This document shows positions 9,470 to 17,231 of a stretch of DNA of 64,000 nucleotides, in pieces. The position numbers were made by a program, and so were the translations under genes. The DNA is from Bacteroidota bacterium (GTDB lineage: Bacteria > Bacteroidota > Bacteroidia > Chitinophagales > Chitinophagaceae). The stretch is from assembly GCA_026391455.1 (NCBI GenBank), contig JAPLEH010000055.1, positions 62,001 to 126,000 of the forward strand, in the 5' to 3' direction. The notes below the pieces were generated by a model. The model had not been told where the DNA came from and did no database searches. It worked only from the letters and a program-made list of their open reading frames with translations. Within the stretch, counting starts at the first letter, position 1; every line of letters begins with the position of its first letter.

Positions 9470-10972
9470 TTATTTTTTCAGGTTGAGGGTGATGGCAAAA
9501 AATGCAGACTGCTTATCACTGACGCGGTTGTATGCATTCAGTATCCCTTCGGTTAGTTTTGCGAACCCGAATGTTTTTCCGGAATTAGCGCTGATATCAG
9601 AATCATCGATACAATTAGTGCTTTCGATCCATTCGGGTAGCTGCTTCCTGAGGGTGACAGAGAGATCACGTACAGAACTGTTTGACTTAAGAGTGATCGT
9701 GAAAACGTGGGTCGCAGTAGACCGTTCGATAGTGACCCAGTCCCGCTTAGCCACTTTTTCCCGTTCGGCCTTTTCGATCTTTTCTAAGATGTAGCCTTCA
9801 GTAAGCTGGTAGTTTCTTTTATCAAGCAGGTAACTTTCATCTGGAGACAATTTACTGAGGTCAACAGCAACTGCAAAACGAAATGCTCCTTTATCTGAAC
9901 CGATATCCTCTATGCTGTGTACAAACTCTGATGAACTCCTGTCTGACGTGAAATGGCCTATCCGACCGGTTTCTTTTAAGAATGTATAGTACGGCACCGG
10001 ATTGTCGCTGGTATAGGTCATTACAAAACTGTTGTTGTAAGACTCGAGCTGGGTTGGTTTGAGGTAATTATAAAAAGCCTCCGTTTCGCCGGCAGGCCCG
10101 ATTATCCAGATATAATACGGTCTTTTCAGATCGGCCACATTGACTGGCCGGTTCTGGTAATCCCAGTATTTGCCATTGAACTCCGATGTCATCTTGAGAC
10201 AGATCGTACTGATCGGTGTTGATTTAAGTCTGGAAAGAAAGGCATCCATGGTAAGGCTCTTCTGGATATCGAGCCGGCCTTCTGTATCGCCATCCTTTCC
10301 CAATGAGTATATACAGTCCGATACAAGTACGGACACCACGCCACTCCGGGTACTGTCGAGAATTGTCCTGTAAATCCTGTTGAGGTCACTGACCGTTCTG
10401 TCTTTTCCACCCACATTATATACAGGTGATCCGGGCTCCAGCTGCTGAGCAAAATTGGAAATATCAATACCGGTGCCTGGGTAAATCTTCGCATTAATGA
10501 AATTGATATGCAGGTTCTCCTGACCGGCATAATTTTTTACGAGTACCAACAGGGTCGTGATAGCCGCTTCAAAGCTGGTATTACCCTTTACATACCCATC
10601 CATACTGTAGGAATTTTCAAAATAAAACTTGAAATGTGTCCTTGCTGTTTTTTGTTTGTCCGTAAGGGGGGTAAACACCACCGGTGCTGCACTGTTTCTG
10701 CGGTGCCCGTTGGCATAGTCAATGATATATCGAGTCAGTTTTACATTATCCACCCTGCCATCTGCAGACGTCAACTCCGGAAAGTGCCTGCTATCGGCTC
10801 CTACAATACCGGCAATGGTATTCCATTCAGCCTCATCCACATCATTCTTTGTGCGGATGGCCTTATTTATTGCAGTATCCAGTTTATCGTATGCCGACGT
10901 GGCACAGGATTGAAAAATAATCAGTGCACACAGGAAGATGAATTGCCCCAATTGTTGTTTGTTCTTTTTCAT
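9470..10972 (-). CDS. Lipoprotein with von Willebrand A-like domain
   Basis: The open frame extends upstream to 11083, but I place the start at the ATG at 10972. It is followed at once by a lipoprotein signal (basic MKKNK, hydrophobic core, FQSC with Cys23), and the longer version would overlap the upstream gene. The mature ~478-residue protein contains a strand followed by ENSYS (119-123 from this start), which fits a MIDAS motif of the D-x-S-x-S type with Glu for Asp. After helical segments comes a hydrophobic strand ending LVSD (Asp219), as in vWA folds. The region around 150-200 also fits an alternating strand/helix Rossmann pattern. It would be anchored in the periplasm or outer membrane, and could be a metal-dependent adhesion or assembly platform for the complex. 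The vWA call rests on a motif and predicted strands, not on a search. Confidence 0.55.
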   Translation of the reverse strand: MKKNKQQLGQFIFLCALIIFQSCATSAYDKLDTAINKAIRTKNDVDEAEWNTIAGIVGADSRHFPELTSADGRVDNVKLTRYIIDYANGHRRNSAAPVVFTPLTDKQKTARTHFKFYFENSYSMDGYVKGNTSFEAAITTLLVLVKNYAGQENLHINFINAKIYPGTGIDISNFAQQLEPGSPVYNVGGKDRTVSDLNRIYRTILDSTRSGVVSVLVSDCIYSLGKDGDTEGRLDIQKSLTMDAFLSRLKSTPISTICLKMTSEFNGKYWDYQNRPVNVADLKRPYYIWIIGPAGETEAFYNYLKPTQLESYNNSFVMTYTSDNPVPYYTFLKETGRIGHFTSDRSSSEFVHSIEDIGSDKGAFRFAVAVDLSKLSPDESYLLDKRNYQLTEGYILEKIEKAEREKVAKRDWVTIERSTATHVFTITLKSNSSVRDLSVTLRKQLPEWIESTNCIDDSDISANSGKTFGFAKLTEGILNAYNRVSDKQSAFFAITLNLKK

Positions 10973-11051
10973 AACAGGTGTTACAAATAAATTCTGATTT
11001 AACTTCAGGTTATTGATCAATAGTAAATCATTCCACTTTGTCATATTCCGA

Positions 11052-11717
11052 TTATACCGGGTAAATGGCAGTAATTTTTTCAAACTCGTTCAGCAGGAGA
11101 ACAAGGTGCAATCTGCGTGTCACCCGATCATCCGCTGCTTCACTGGCCGATGTATAATCTGCATACAACAATACTTTATAAGCTCCGGATTCAGTTTTGG
11201 CAATGGTACTGTAATCCCATTTTATATCGATATTATGATAATACAGTTTACCGTTGTAGGCATCTACCACCATTTTATGCAACTGATCATAGCCAACATT
11301 GTACAATTGATAATATCTCTCCACAGGAAAAGCATAATGACTCAGCAGTGTTGATACGTCTTCATTATTCTCCGCGTCATAAAAAGCGGTAATGGTATTG
11401 AGAATCTGCTCCCGCTCACCCGGGTCTAGTTTTTTCATTACTGCCTGTCTTTCATAGGCAGTATTATCTTCGGAAGTATGGCGAACAGGTGGGTTTTGCA
11501 ATCTGGCCTCAAGATCGGCAGTCTTCTTTTTATTAAGGAAAACAAAGTATGTCGTAACACTAACTATAGAGATCAGTAAAATAATTATATGCCATTTTTT
11601 CAACCTGATAATAGCAGGATTTGCAACAGCGACTGTCTGAACTTTATGCCCACAACCAGCGCAAAATGCGGCGCCTTGCTGCAATTCGGTTCCGCAATTT
11701 GAACAATAACTGTGCAT
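11052..11717 (-). CDS. Zinc-ribbon single-pass membrane protein
   Basis: The 221-residue protein begins with a double Cys-pair zinc ribbon (YCSNCGTEL ... FCAGCGHKV, residues 4-25). It continues with a basic stretch, one membrane helix (about 42-64) and an extracytoplasmic domain of about 120 residues (101-221). That domain resembles small NTF2/SnoaL-like or TcaA-like folds by its helix-then-strand pattern (ILNTITAFYDAENNEDVSTL). The cytoplasmic ribbon plus external domain suggests a sensor or recruitment factor. It is the first gene of the eight-gene operon, 79 bp upstream of the vWA-like lipoprotein, and faces a metalloprotease gene across 356 bp. Function unknown. Confidence 0.6.
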   Translation of the reverse strand: MHSYCSNCGTELQQGAAFCAGCGHKVQTVAVANPAIIRLKKWHIIILLISIVSVTTYFVFLNKKKTADLEARLQNPPVRHTSEDNTAYERQAVMKKLDPGEREQILNTITAFYDAENNEDVSTLLSHYAFPVERYYQLYNVGYDQLHKMVVDAYNGKLYYHNIDIKWDYSTIAKTESGAYKVLLYADYTSASEAADDRVTRRLHLVLLLNEFEKITAIYPV

Positions 11718-12073
11718 AGTGGTGGTTTATGCGGTGATTTCTGCCAGTTCATCCGGTAACCCGTATCAGTGTATTTCGGCTTGGGTACGCTGTCTGAATA
11801 TGACAGGAACACGAAAAGAATTTACATTTCCGAAACTGATTCCTGAATCGTCAACTATCCATCACATATCCTTCCGAGAACCATTGCTGACCTTATACCC
11901 TCTGAAAACCGGCTATTTGACACAATTTCATCAATATATCATTTGGGCTAAACGACACATATACCAACCGGCTATTCTGCCGATATAAAATGCAGGTTCC
12001 AACTTCCCAAAAAACCGGGTTCCCCTTTTTGTGCAATACATCCAGTCCCTACCTTTACATATCAAAGGAAATA
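11718..12073. other. Divergent intergenic region
   Basis: These 356 bp separate the minus-strand tubulin/actin operon from the plus-strand metalloprotease gene, so they should hold both promoters. On the plus strand a Bacteroidota-type promoter is visible near the protease start (see separate entry). I found no convincing TAnnTTTG element for the minus-strand operon, no RNA gene and no strong palindrome. Confidence 0.4.
12028..12057 (+). promoter_or_regulatory. Candidate Bacteroidota-type promoter of the metalloprotease gene
   Basis: TTTG at 12028-12031 is followed after 18 bp by TACCTTTA at 12050-12057. This fits the TTTG - about 19 bp - TAnnTTTG consensus of the Bacteroidota primary sigma factor with one mismatch. 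It lies about 17 bp upstream of the ATG at 12074, which would leave a very short leader, and so supports that ATG over the longer upstream frame. Confidence 0.4.
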
Positions 12074-13048
12074 ATGCTTTCCACCAAAACATGTAAAGAA
12101 GTAATGCGTGCGCTACGGGAACAATTTGAAGCAATTGCTCCGGGAGAGGAATCCATTGCTGTAGCTAGGGACATGTGGGAATCATGGCAACAATCCGGCG
12201 TCACCCCGCCTGACCTTGATACTATTGCGGCTGAATTTATGCGGCATGAAAACGGATTCTTTTATGAAATTGTCCGGCTGGCAGAAAAATCCGGGAGTAA
12301 AAAACTGAATATACATTTCTGTCAGTTTTCCCTGGACAGGTACAATGCATATGCATTCACTGCCAAAGACGGATACATTGTACTCATAGATGACGTTTTC
12401 TTTCAGATACTGTTTTTCTTGTGTAATATCATTGTTTTTGACGCGATGGGCCTGGTAACGGACGATGTTGAGAGAAAGGACCTGAAAGACTTTACCGACC
12501 GAATCATTCACACCAATTATATCAACCGTCAACGGATCGATTTCGGTGAAGAAAAATATCTGCACTCCCTGATGAAGAAAGAGTATGAATTGACGGAATT
12601 TGCGAATTATCTTTTTGGTGCCTTCAAGGCATTTATTATTGCCCATGAGATAGGTCACCACATATTGGAACATACCAGTGGCAAGGTTACCCGAATTTTC
12701 AGCGCACGAAACAATATGGTAGAAGCAGAAGTAGACCTGCGGGCCATGGAGATGGAGTATGAAGCCGATGCTTGGGGATACCAATTATTTCACCTGCTCA
12801 ATCATACCACGGACAATACGGTATACTATGCCTATTGCAAATACAAACTGCTGTTTGCGCCCGCCTTGCTGTTCTGTATTTTTGACCGGCTGGACAGGAT
12901 CCAGGAATTAAATGAACAGATTACGATCCCTTATACAGACCATCCCCATCCGTTATTGCGCTATGAAACAATCGTGAATCTGTCAGGAACGGACACTGCC
13001 GATGACCTTTATGGACGTCTTTACAAATCTGTTTGCTTTTATCTCTGA
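12074..13048 (+). CDS. Zinc metalloprotease-like protein (HEIGHH, M48-like layout)
   Basis: The open frame can be extended to 11990, but the ATG at 12074 follows a good promoter and begins the first protein-like residues (324 residues). The core has a helix with HEIGHH (191-196), the HExxH zinc motif of gluzincins. It continues with EYEAD (228-232), in the position where M48-like peptidases supply the third, glutamate ligand, and then DHPHPLLR (289-296), resembling the 'HP..R' motif of that group. No signal peptide is evident; one hydrophobic stretch (about 108-122) may be buried or membrane-associated. It is divergent from the tubulin/actin operon and could be its effector or maturation protease, but the only link is position. 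Its 3' end is convergent, 30 bp from the HNH-like gene. Confidence 0.7.
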   Translation: MLSTKTCKEVMRALREQFEAIAPGEESIAVARDMWESWQQSGVTPPDLDTIAAEFMRHENGFFYEIVRLAEKSGSKKLNIHFCQFSLDRYNAYAFTAKDGYIVLIDDVFFQILFFLCNIIVFDAMGLVTDDVERKDLKDFTDRIIHTNYINRQRIDFGEEKYLHSLMKKEYELTEFANYLFGAFKAFIIAHEIGHHILEHTSGKVTRIFSARNNMVEAEVDLRAMEMEYEADAWGYQLFHLLNHTTDNTVYYAYCKYKLLFAPALLFCIFDRLDRIQELNEQITIPYTDHPHPLLRYETIVNLSGTDTADDLYGRLYKSVCFYL

Positions 13049-13078
13049 TAACACCTCTTTGGAAAAGGTACTAACACA

Positions 13079-14245
13079 TTATCTGATTTGCGGGACAATC
13101 GTAAGCAGCTCTGGTGAAAGTCTGATATGAAACTTTTTTGCAATTCCTGATACAACGAGACCTGTCAGTTTTCTGATGATCATATAAGACCGGCTGAAGG
13201 CTGAATAGGTGCCTGATAATTTTTTATTTTTCAGGAGCTCTTCAAAAGCAAACTTCAAACCATTGATCTCCTTCAATATAAAAGCAGACAGATCAATTGA
13301 ACTCATCTCTATTGTTTCAGACAGAAAGCAGATAAAGCTGGTCATCTGCTCCCGGCGAAGCTGAAAGCTTTTTTTGTCAAGCTGTGTAAAAAGAAATTCC
13401 TGTTTCCCAATGTATTCCAGCAACTTGTTTAATACTGGCTTTTCTCCTCTGGAAAAATTTAGTGCCATTTTGACAACTTTAGATTTGCCATCGGACATAG
13501 AATTGAGCAGTATTCTATGGGTCTCTTTCAGGCCCATGAGATAAGATGTTTTATAATTGGTTCCCTGGAATGCATTGACCATTACAGAGTGGTTAATACA
13601 TAGCCACAGTCCATTTTCGGCACTATCGATCTTTAGTGGCGGTTTCTCTACAAATCTAGGCTCTCCTTTCTTACTTCCATAGATCATATTTGCTGTTCCA
13701 AAACCTATTACTTTGCCATCCTCGAAAGCAGAGTTGAGTTCGGTACGTACATGACAATTTTCAAACATGCAAAAATTTCCCGACTCGGATTTGATCTGCT
13801 CCACTATTTCGGGTGAAAAGTGTTGTTTAATGGTAATCCCCGGAATACGAACAGTTTCTTCTGTGATTTGAGCATCCATCTCGAAATTGGGGCAATCATC
13901 AATATAAGCCTCCACATATCTCTTCAGTAATTCCGGAAGATAAAAATATAAATTCGCAGATACTCCTTTTTCTCCAAACGCATTTTGTAATGTGACGCGG
14001 CTGATATTCATTGCCTCGAAATAGTCGAATAATTTTTTGTTATTCAATATCTCTTTCTCCTGCATTCCTTTCTTTTGTGAGCTGCTGTTCAATTCCTTCC
14101 GGAGCGGACCCTCAATAAATTGCTTAAGATCAGCCACTATATACCCCGGACCATAAAGTCCGTGATTACCCGGACGATATTGGCATACATGCTGAACTTT
14201 CAGCTTCAATTCTTCTGGAATCCTGATTTTTTGTCTGCCTGCCAT
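13079..14245 (-). CDS. HNH-like protein with substituted active-site residues
   Basis: The 388-residue protein carries a central region (about 155-250) laid out like an HNH nuclease: a Cys pair at 159/164, a GxxxANMIYG...GEPR segment, ENGLWLC at 210-216, and a following YKTSYLMGLKETH helix. In typical members the first segment reads AHI and the last CxxHHxxID. Here these are ANM (Asn187) and CINHSVMVN (Ser220, Asn224), so two catalytic-type residues are changed. The N-terminal 100 residues are basic and may bind nucleic acid (helix-turn-helix-like ISRVTLQNAFG at 81-91). The C-terminal third is helical and unrecognised. It is monocistronic and preceded by an unusual phased repeat. It could be a regulator or immunity component derived from a nuclease. 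Confidence 0.5.
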   Translation of the reverse strand: MAGRQKIRIPEELKLKVQHVCQYRPGNHGLYGPGYIVADLKQFIEGPLRKELNSSSQKKGMQEKEILNNKKLFDYFEAMNISRVTLQNAFGEKGVSANLYFYLPELLKRYVEAYIDDCPNFEMDAQITEETVRIPGITIKQHFSPEIVEQIKSESGNFCMFENCHVRTELNSAFEDGKVIGFGTANMIYGSKKGEPRFVEKPPLKIDSAENGLWLCINHSVMVNAFQGTNYKTSYLMGLKETHRILLNSMSDGKSKVVKMALNFSRGEKPVLNKLLEYIGKQEFLFTQLDKKSFQLRREQMTSFICFLSETIEMSSIDLSAFILKEINGLKFAFEELLKNKKLSGTYSAFSRSYMIIRKLTGLVVSGIAKKFHIRLSPELLTIVPQIR

Positions 14246-14699
14246 CTTTTTAAATTTTATATCGCTAATCGCTGTTTTTGGCTTTTCTTGGCTTTCAGAG
14301 GTTTCCTCTTGCTTTCCCTTGCTTTTCTGTTCCTGGTATACGCATATCGTGGCTTTTGAATCAAAAAACCAAGATATGTTACAAGCGGCTACTGAACATT
14401 ACATCATACCTAGCTTGCACTCAATCACGGAACGATGCTGATCTGGTAATTCACCGGTTCATGTATACAAAATGAAAGATCAGCATGGCGCCCGTTCTGC
14501 GATACTCCAACACCCGCGATGATGTGATGTCACTGTGACAATCAGGGGATAGACTACCGGCCCGCCAGCCGGAGTGCCATTCCATCATCAGGGCAGCCCT
14601 CCCCAGGCTATTTACAAACACGGTGACATGCCGTGGCAACAAAACTTCCCGCGAAGGCTGGATGACCTGCTATTGGCATGCCACTTAAAAATTAAAAGT
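14246..14699. other. Intergenic region between divergent HNH-like and lipoprotein genes
   Basis: These 454 bp contain the promoter region of the minus-strand HNH-like gene, including a phased 10-bp repeat (14271-14330), and that of the plus-strand lipoprotein. Short open frames here look non-coding (no family resemblance, biased composition). I see no RNA gene. Confidence 0.4.
14271..14330. repeat. Helically phased 10-bp repeat, five to six units
   Basis: Five consecutive decamers from 14281 to 14330 read GCTTTTCTTG, GCTTTCAGAG, GTTTCCTCTT, GCTTTCCCTT, GCTTTTCTGT; the decamer at 14271-14280 (GCTGTTTTTG) is a weaker sixth. The period is exactly 10 bp, so every G(C/T)TTT block faces the same side of the helix. 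The array starts 26 bp upstream of the HNH-like gene's start codon and is purine-rich on that gene's coding strand. It may act as a curved DNA element or a multimeric binding site. Confidence 0.6.
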
Positions 14700-15179
14700 A
14701 TGAAAAATGTAGTTTTTTCATTGTTGCTTATTGCAATAATTACAATTATGGTTTCCTGCAACAAGGAGCAGGTTTCCCGTAATTCAGCCACAAATATCCA
14801 CAATACCTTAACTGGTAATGTGAATAACAACAGCAGCCATACCTACGGTGTACCAAAACTCCGGAACCAGAACAACCCCCTGGAATCAATCGACTGCTTT
14901 ATGCGGCAAGGCGGGGGCGGCGATGATGACAAACCGATCATCATGCATATTGTAGAGGGTATCGGAAGAATACCCGTTCCCGGAGCCGAGCTAATCATGA
15001 TCAGTAATACCGATACACTTCAGCAAACCACTGACAGTGAAGGCCATTGCTATTTTGAATTACTCCGCAAAGGGGATTGGGAACTGATTGTTTTGCAGGA
15101 AGGATTTTATCCGTATGCAACACAGGTTTCCATCACTGACACATTCCATGTTATCAACAGTATCCTTCAGCCAAGGTAA
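14700..15179 (+). CDS. Small lipoprotein with carboxypeptidase-regulatory-like domain
   Basis: The ATG at 14700 is chosen because a lipoprotein signal follows directly (MKNVVF, hydrophobic core, MVSC with Cys20); the upstream extension of the frame is not protein-like. The 159-residue product has an Asn/Ser-rich linker, then a domain (about 82-159) with the pattern of CarboxypepD_reg-like beta sandwiches: P-VPGAELIM, TDSEGHCYF, GDWELIVLQEGF. Such domains occur in many secreted Bacteroidota proteins and contribute to binding or stability. No partner is evident; a good terminator follows, and the histidine kinase gene starts 63 bp later. Confidence 0.6.
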   Translation: MKNVVFSLLLIAIITIMVSCNKEQVSRNSATNIHNTLTGNVNNNSSHTYGVPKLRNQNNPLESIDCFMRQGGGGDDDKPIIMHIVEGIGRIPVPGAELIMISNTDTLQQTTDSEGHCYFELLRKGDWELIVLQEGFYPYATQVSITDTFHVINSILQPR

Positions 15180-15188
15180 TAAGGGGGA

Positions 15189-15218
15189 AAATACCCGGGG
15201 TTAAACTCCCGGGTATTT
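15189..15218 (+). terminator. Rho-independent-type terminator after the lipoprotein gene
   Basis: AAATACCCGGG (15189-15199) and CCCGGGTATTT (15208-15218) form a perfect 11-bp stem with an 8-nt loop. CTTATTTT follows. It lies 10 bp after the stop codon, so it should separate the lipoprotein transcript from the two-component genes. The stem ends in AAAT/ATTT, so it could work in both directions. Confidence 0.75.
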
Positions 15219-15242
15219 CTTATTTTGCCATAAATCAAACTC

Positions 15243-17231
15243 ATGTCAAGACTGCCCGCTTATCTTCTGCTAATGGCAGTCAATGCAACCATTGGCTGTA
15301 ATCCCTCCGGGGAAAAAACGACCAGAGAAGATAACAGCTACTTATCCTATATCACAATAGCAAAAAATGAAAAGGAAAAACTTCCAATAAGATACAAAGC
15401 GGCGGGTGATGCTTCCGCAATCGCCACAAAAGGCAGATATCTTAAACCGAAAATTGAATGTAAACGGCTTACAGGAATGTTATTATTGCGAATGGACAGT
15501 TTCAACCGCGCCTTACCGGAATGCCGGGAACTGGGTAACCTGGCTGTCCGGTCTGGCGATAAGGAAAGTGAAGGTATAGCATATAACAATATTGCCCTCA
15601 TCAAGAGTGAACTCTCAGAATATGACAGTGCGATTTTCTTCTATCAGAAAGCGGGTGCCCTTTTCCTGGGCATACGCGACAGCATTCGCTATTTCCAATC
15701 GAAAATAAATGCCGGCATAGCATATAAAAACATCGGTGATTTTGAAAAAGCTTTCAGTAATAGCATTGAGGCAGCCCGTATTATGAAAAATATGCATGCA
15801 AATGATGAATTGGGATCCGCCTATACAACACTTGGAAATATCCTGAAAGATATCCAACGAACTCAAGATGCGTTATCTTATCACGAAGACGCATTGCGTA
15901 TACGCCAGCAACTTGCTGACACCATCGGAATAGCCGGCTCGTATAATAATATCGGCAATGTATACAAAATGAATCTGCAATATGCAAAAGCACTTGAATA
16001 TTTTTTCCGCTCGTTGGAATTAAAGAAGGTGCATGGCACATCCCGTTCAAGAGCCACTACACTCGACAATATTGCTGAAACAATGTTTGCGATGGAAGAC
16101 TTTGACAAGGCATCACTGTATGCAAGCCAAGCACTTTCCTTACGTGATTCAGAAAAAGACAAAGATGGATGGATGACATCTTCCGGCCGGCTTGTATCGC
16201 TTTTTACAGTAAGGCATCAGTACGACAGTGCACTCCGTCTGTCCTTACAGATCGAAAAAATAGCCAACGCACCCATATACCTGAGACATCAACTCAACAA
16301 TGCACTTCTACTACAGGAAATTTACAAACAGCTTAATAAACAGGAAGCAGCTTTGACCTATGCCAGGAAAGCACTGGAATTAAAAGACAGTCTTTTCTCC
16401 CGGGAAATGGCCAAAGAAATAACAAAGCTCAATATTCAATATAAAACGGACGATCAGCAACGGCAAATCGCAACAGCCGAAAAAGATAACCTGCTTAAAT
16501 CTGAGCGGATACGCCGTCAGTTATATTTTATCCTGTTGCTTGGCGCATTACTACTGCTCCTACTTTATATCATACATTTACTCCGTACTTCAAATATACA
16601 ACGGAAGAAAGCTAAAGAAAAAACTGAATTACTGATGTCTGAGCTGAACCACCGTGTAAAAAACAATATCCAACTGATTACAGGAATTCTCAGTTTGCAA
16701 AGCAATGAGACCTCATATCCCGCAGTCTCAGTAGCTTTAACCGCTGCCCGGAACCGCATACAATCGATTGGCATTCTTCATAAACTATTTTATCAGCAGG
16801 AATATGCAGGAAAAGTTGTTCTGGAAAAATTTATTGCCGATATCGCCCAGAATATTCATTATACCGCAAGCAAACATGCTGACAGTCGTTTCAGTATTAA
16901 TCCCTCTGATGTAAAACTGGATACCGATCAGGCTGTACTAACAGGACTTATCCTAAATGAAGTACTTACTAATATCTACAAATATGCAAAGCCACCGGCA
17001 GGCCCGCTCAAAATCGTAATCGCAATACTGGAAAATAATAAACTGGTGGAACTGACACTGGCAGACAATGGGATAGAGTGGAATGCTGACCGTGAGGTAA
17101 AGGAACAACGCGGGTTTGGAATGCAACTTATCAATCTGCTGGCCTCCCAACTGAAAGCCACAATAACGTACAAACGTAAAGATATGGGGAATATTTGCTT
17201 TATTTGTTTTGCCAAAACCAACTCTGTATGA
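15243..17231 (+). CDS. TPR-containing sensor histidine kinase (HisKA_2 type)
   Basis: This 662-residue protein has an export signal with a possible lipobox (ATIGC, Cys19), then a periplasmic array of tetratricopeptide repeats (about 75-390; repeated AYxNIG and ALxYxxxAL patterns). A coiled segment, a membrane helix (about 427-447) and a cytoplasmic kinase core follow. The core begins LMSELNHRVKNN, with predicted phosphoacceptor His470 in the HRVKNN signature of the HisKA_2/HWE-like group. The ATPase domain has an N-box (LNEVLTNIYKYA, 571-582), an ADNG G1 box (607-610) and GFGMQL (624-629). It should sense a periplasmic or envelope signal through the TPRs and phosphorylate the response regulator whose gene overlaps its stop codon (ATGA). 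The ligand is unknown. Confidence 0.88.
   Translation: MSRLPAYLLLMAVNATIGCNPSGEKTTREDNSYLSYITIAKNEKEKLPIRYKAAGDASAIATKGRYLKPKIECKRLTGMLLLRMDSFNRALPECRELGNLAVRSGDKESEGIAYNNIALIKSELSEYDSAIFFYQKAGALFLGIRDSIRYFQSKINAGIAYKNIGDFEKAFSNSIEAARIMKNMHANDELGSAYTTLGNILKDIQRTQDALSYHEDALRIRQQLADTIGIAGSYNNIGNVYKMNLQYAKALEYFFRSLELKKVHGTSRSRATTLDNIAETMFAMEDFDKASLYASQALSLRDSEKDKDGWMTSSGRLVSLFTVRHQYDSALRLSLQIEKIANAPIYLRHQLNNALLLQEIYKQLNKQEAALTYARKALELKDSLFSREMAKEITKLNIQYKTDDQQRQIATAEKDNLLKSERIRRQLYFILLLGALLLLLLYIIHLLRTSNIQRKKAKEKTELLMSELNHRVKNNIQLITGILSLQSNETSYPAVSVALTAARNRIQSIGILHKLFYQQEYAGKVVLEKFIADIAQNIHYTASKHADSRFSINPSDVKLDTDQAVLTGLILNEVLTNIYKYAKPPAGPLKIVIAILENNKLVELTLADNGIEWNADREVKEQRGFGMQLINLLASQLKATITYKRKDMGNICFICFAKTNSV

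Noticed and set aside
10973-11083. A longer N-terminus for the vWA-like lipoprotein
   Set aside because: It would overlap the preceding gene and place 37 non-signal residues before a clear lipoprotein signal.
4-11717. A Zorya defence system, because of the MotA-like protein with a long tail
   Set aside because: No MotB/OmpA-type partner and no ZorC, ZorD helicase or ZorE nuclease is visible; the tubulin-like and actin-like proteins do not belong to Zorya.
14574-14699. A longer N-terminus for the small lipoprotein
   Set aside because: The lipoprotein signal begins exactly at the ATG at 14700; the upstream residues would hide it.
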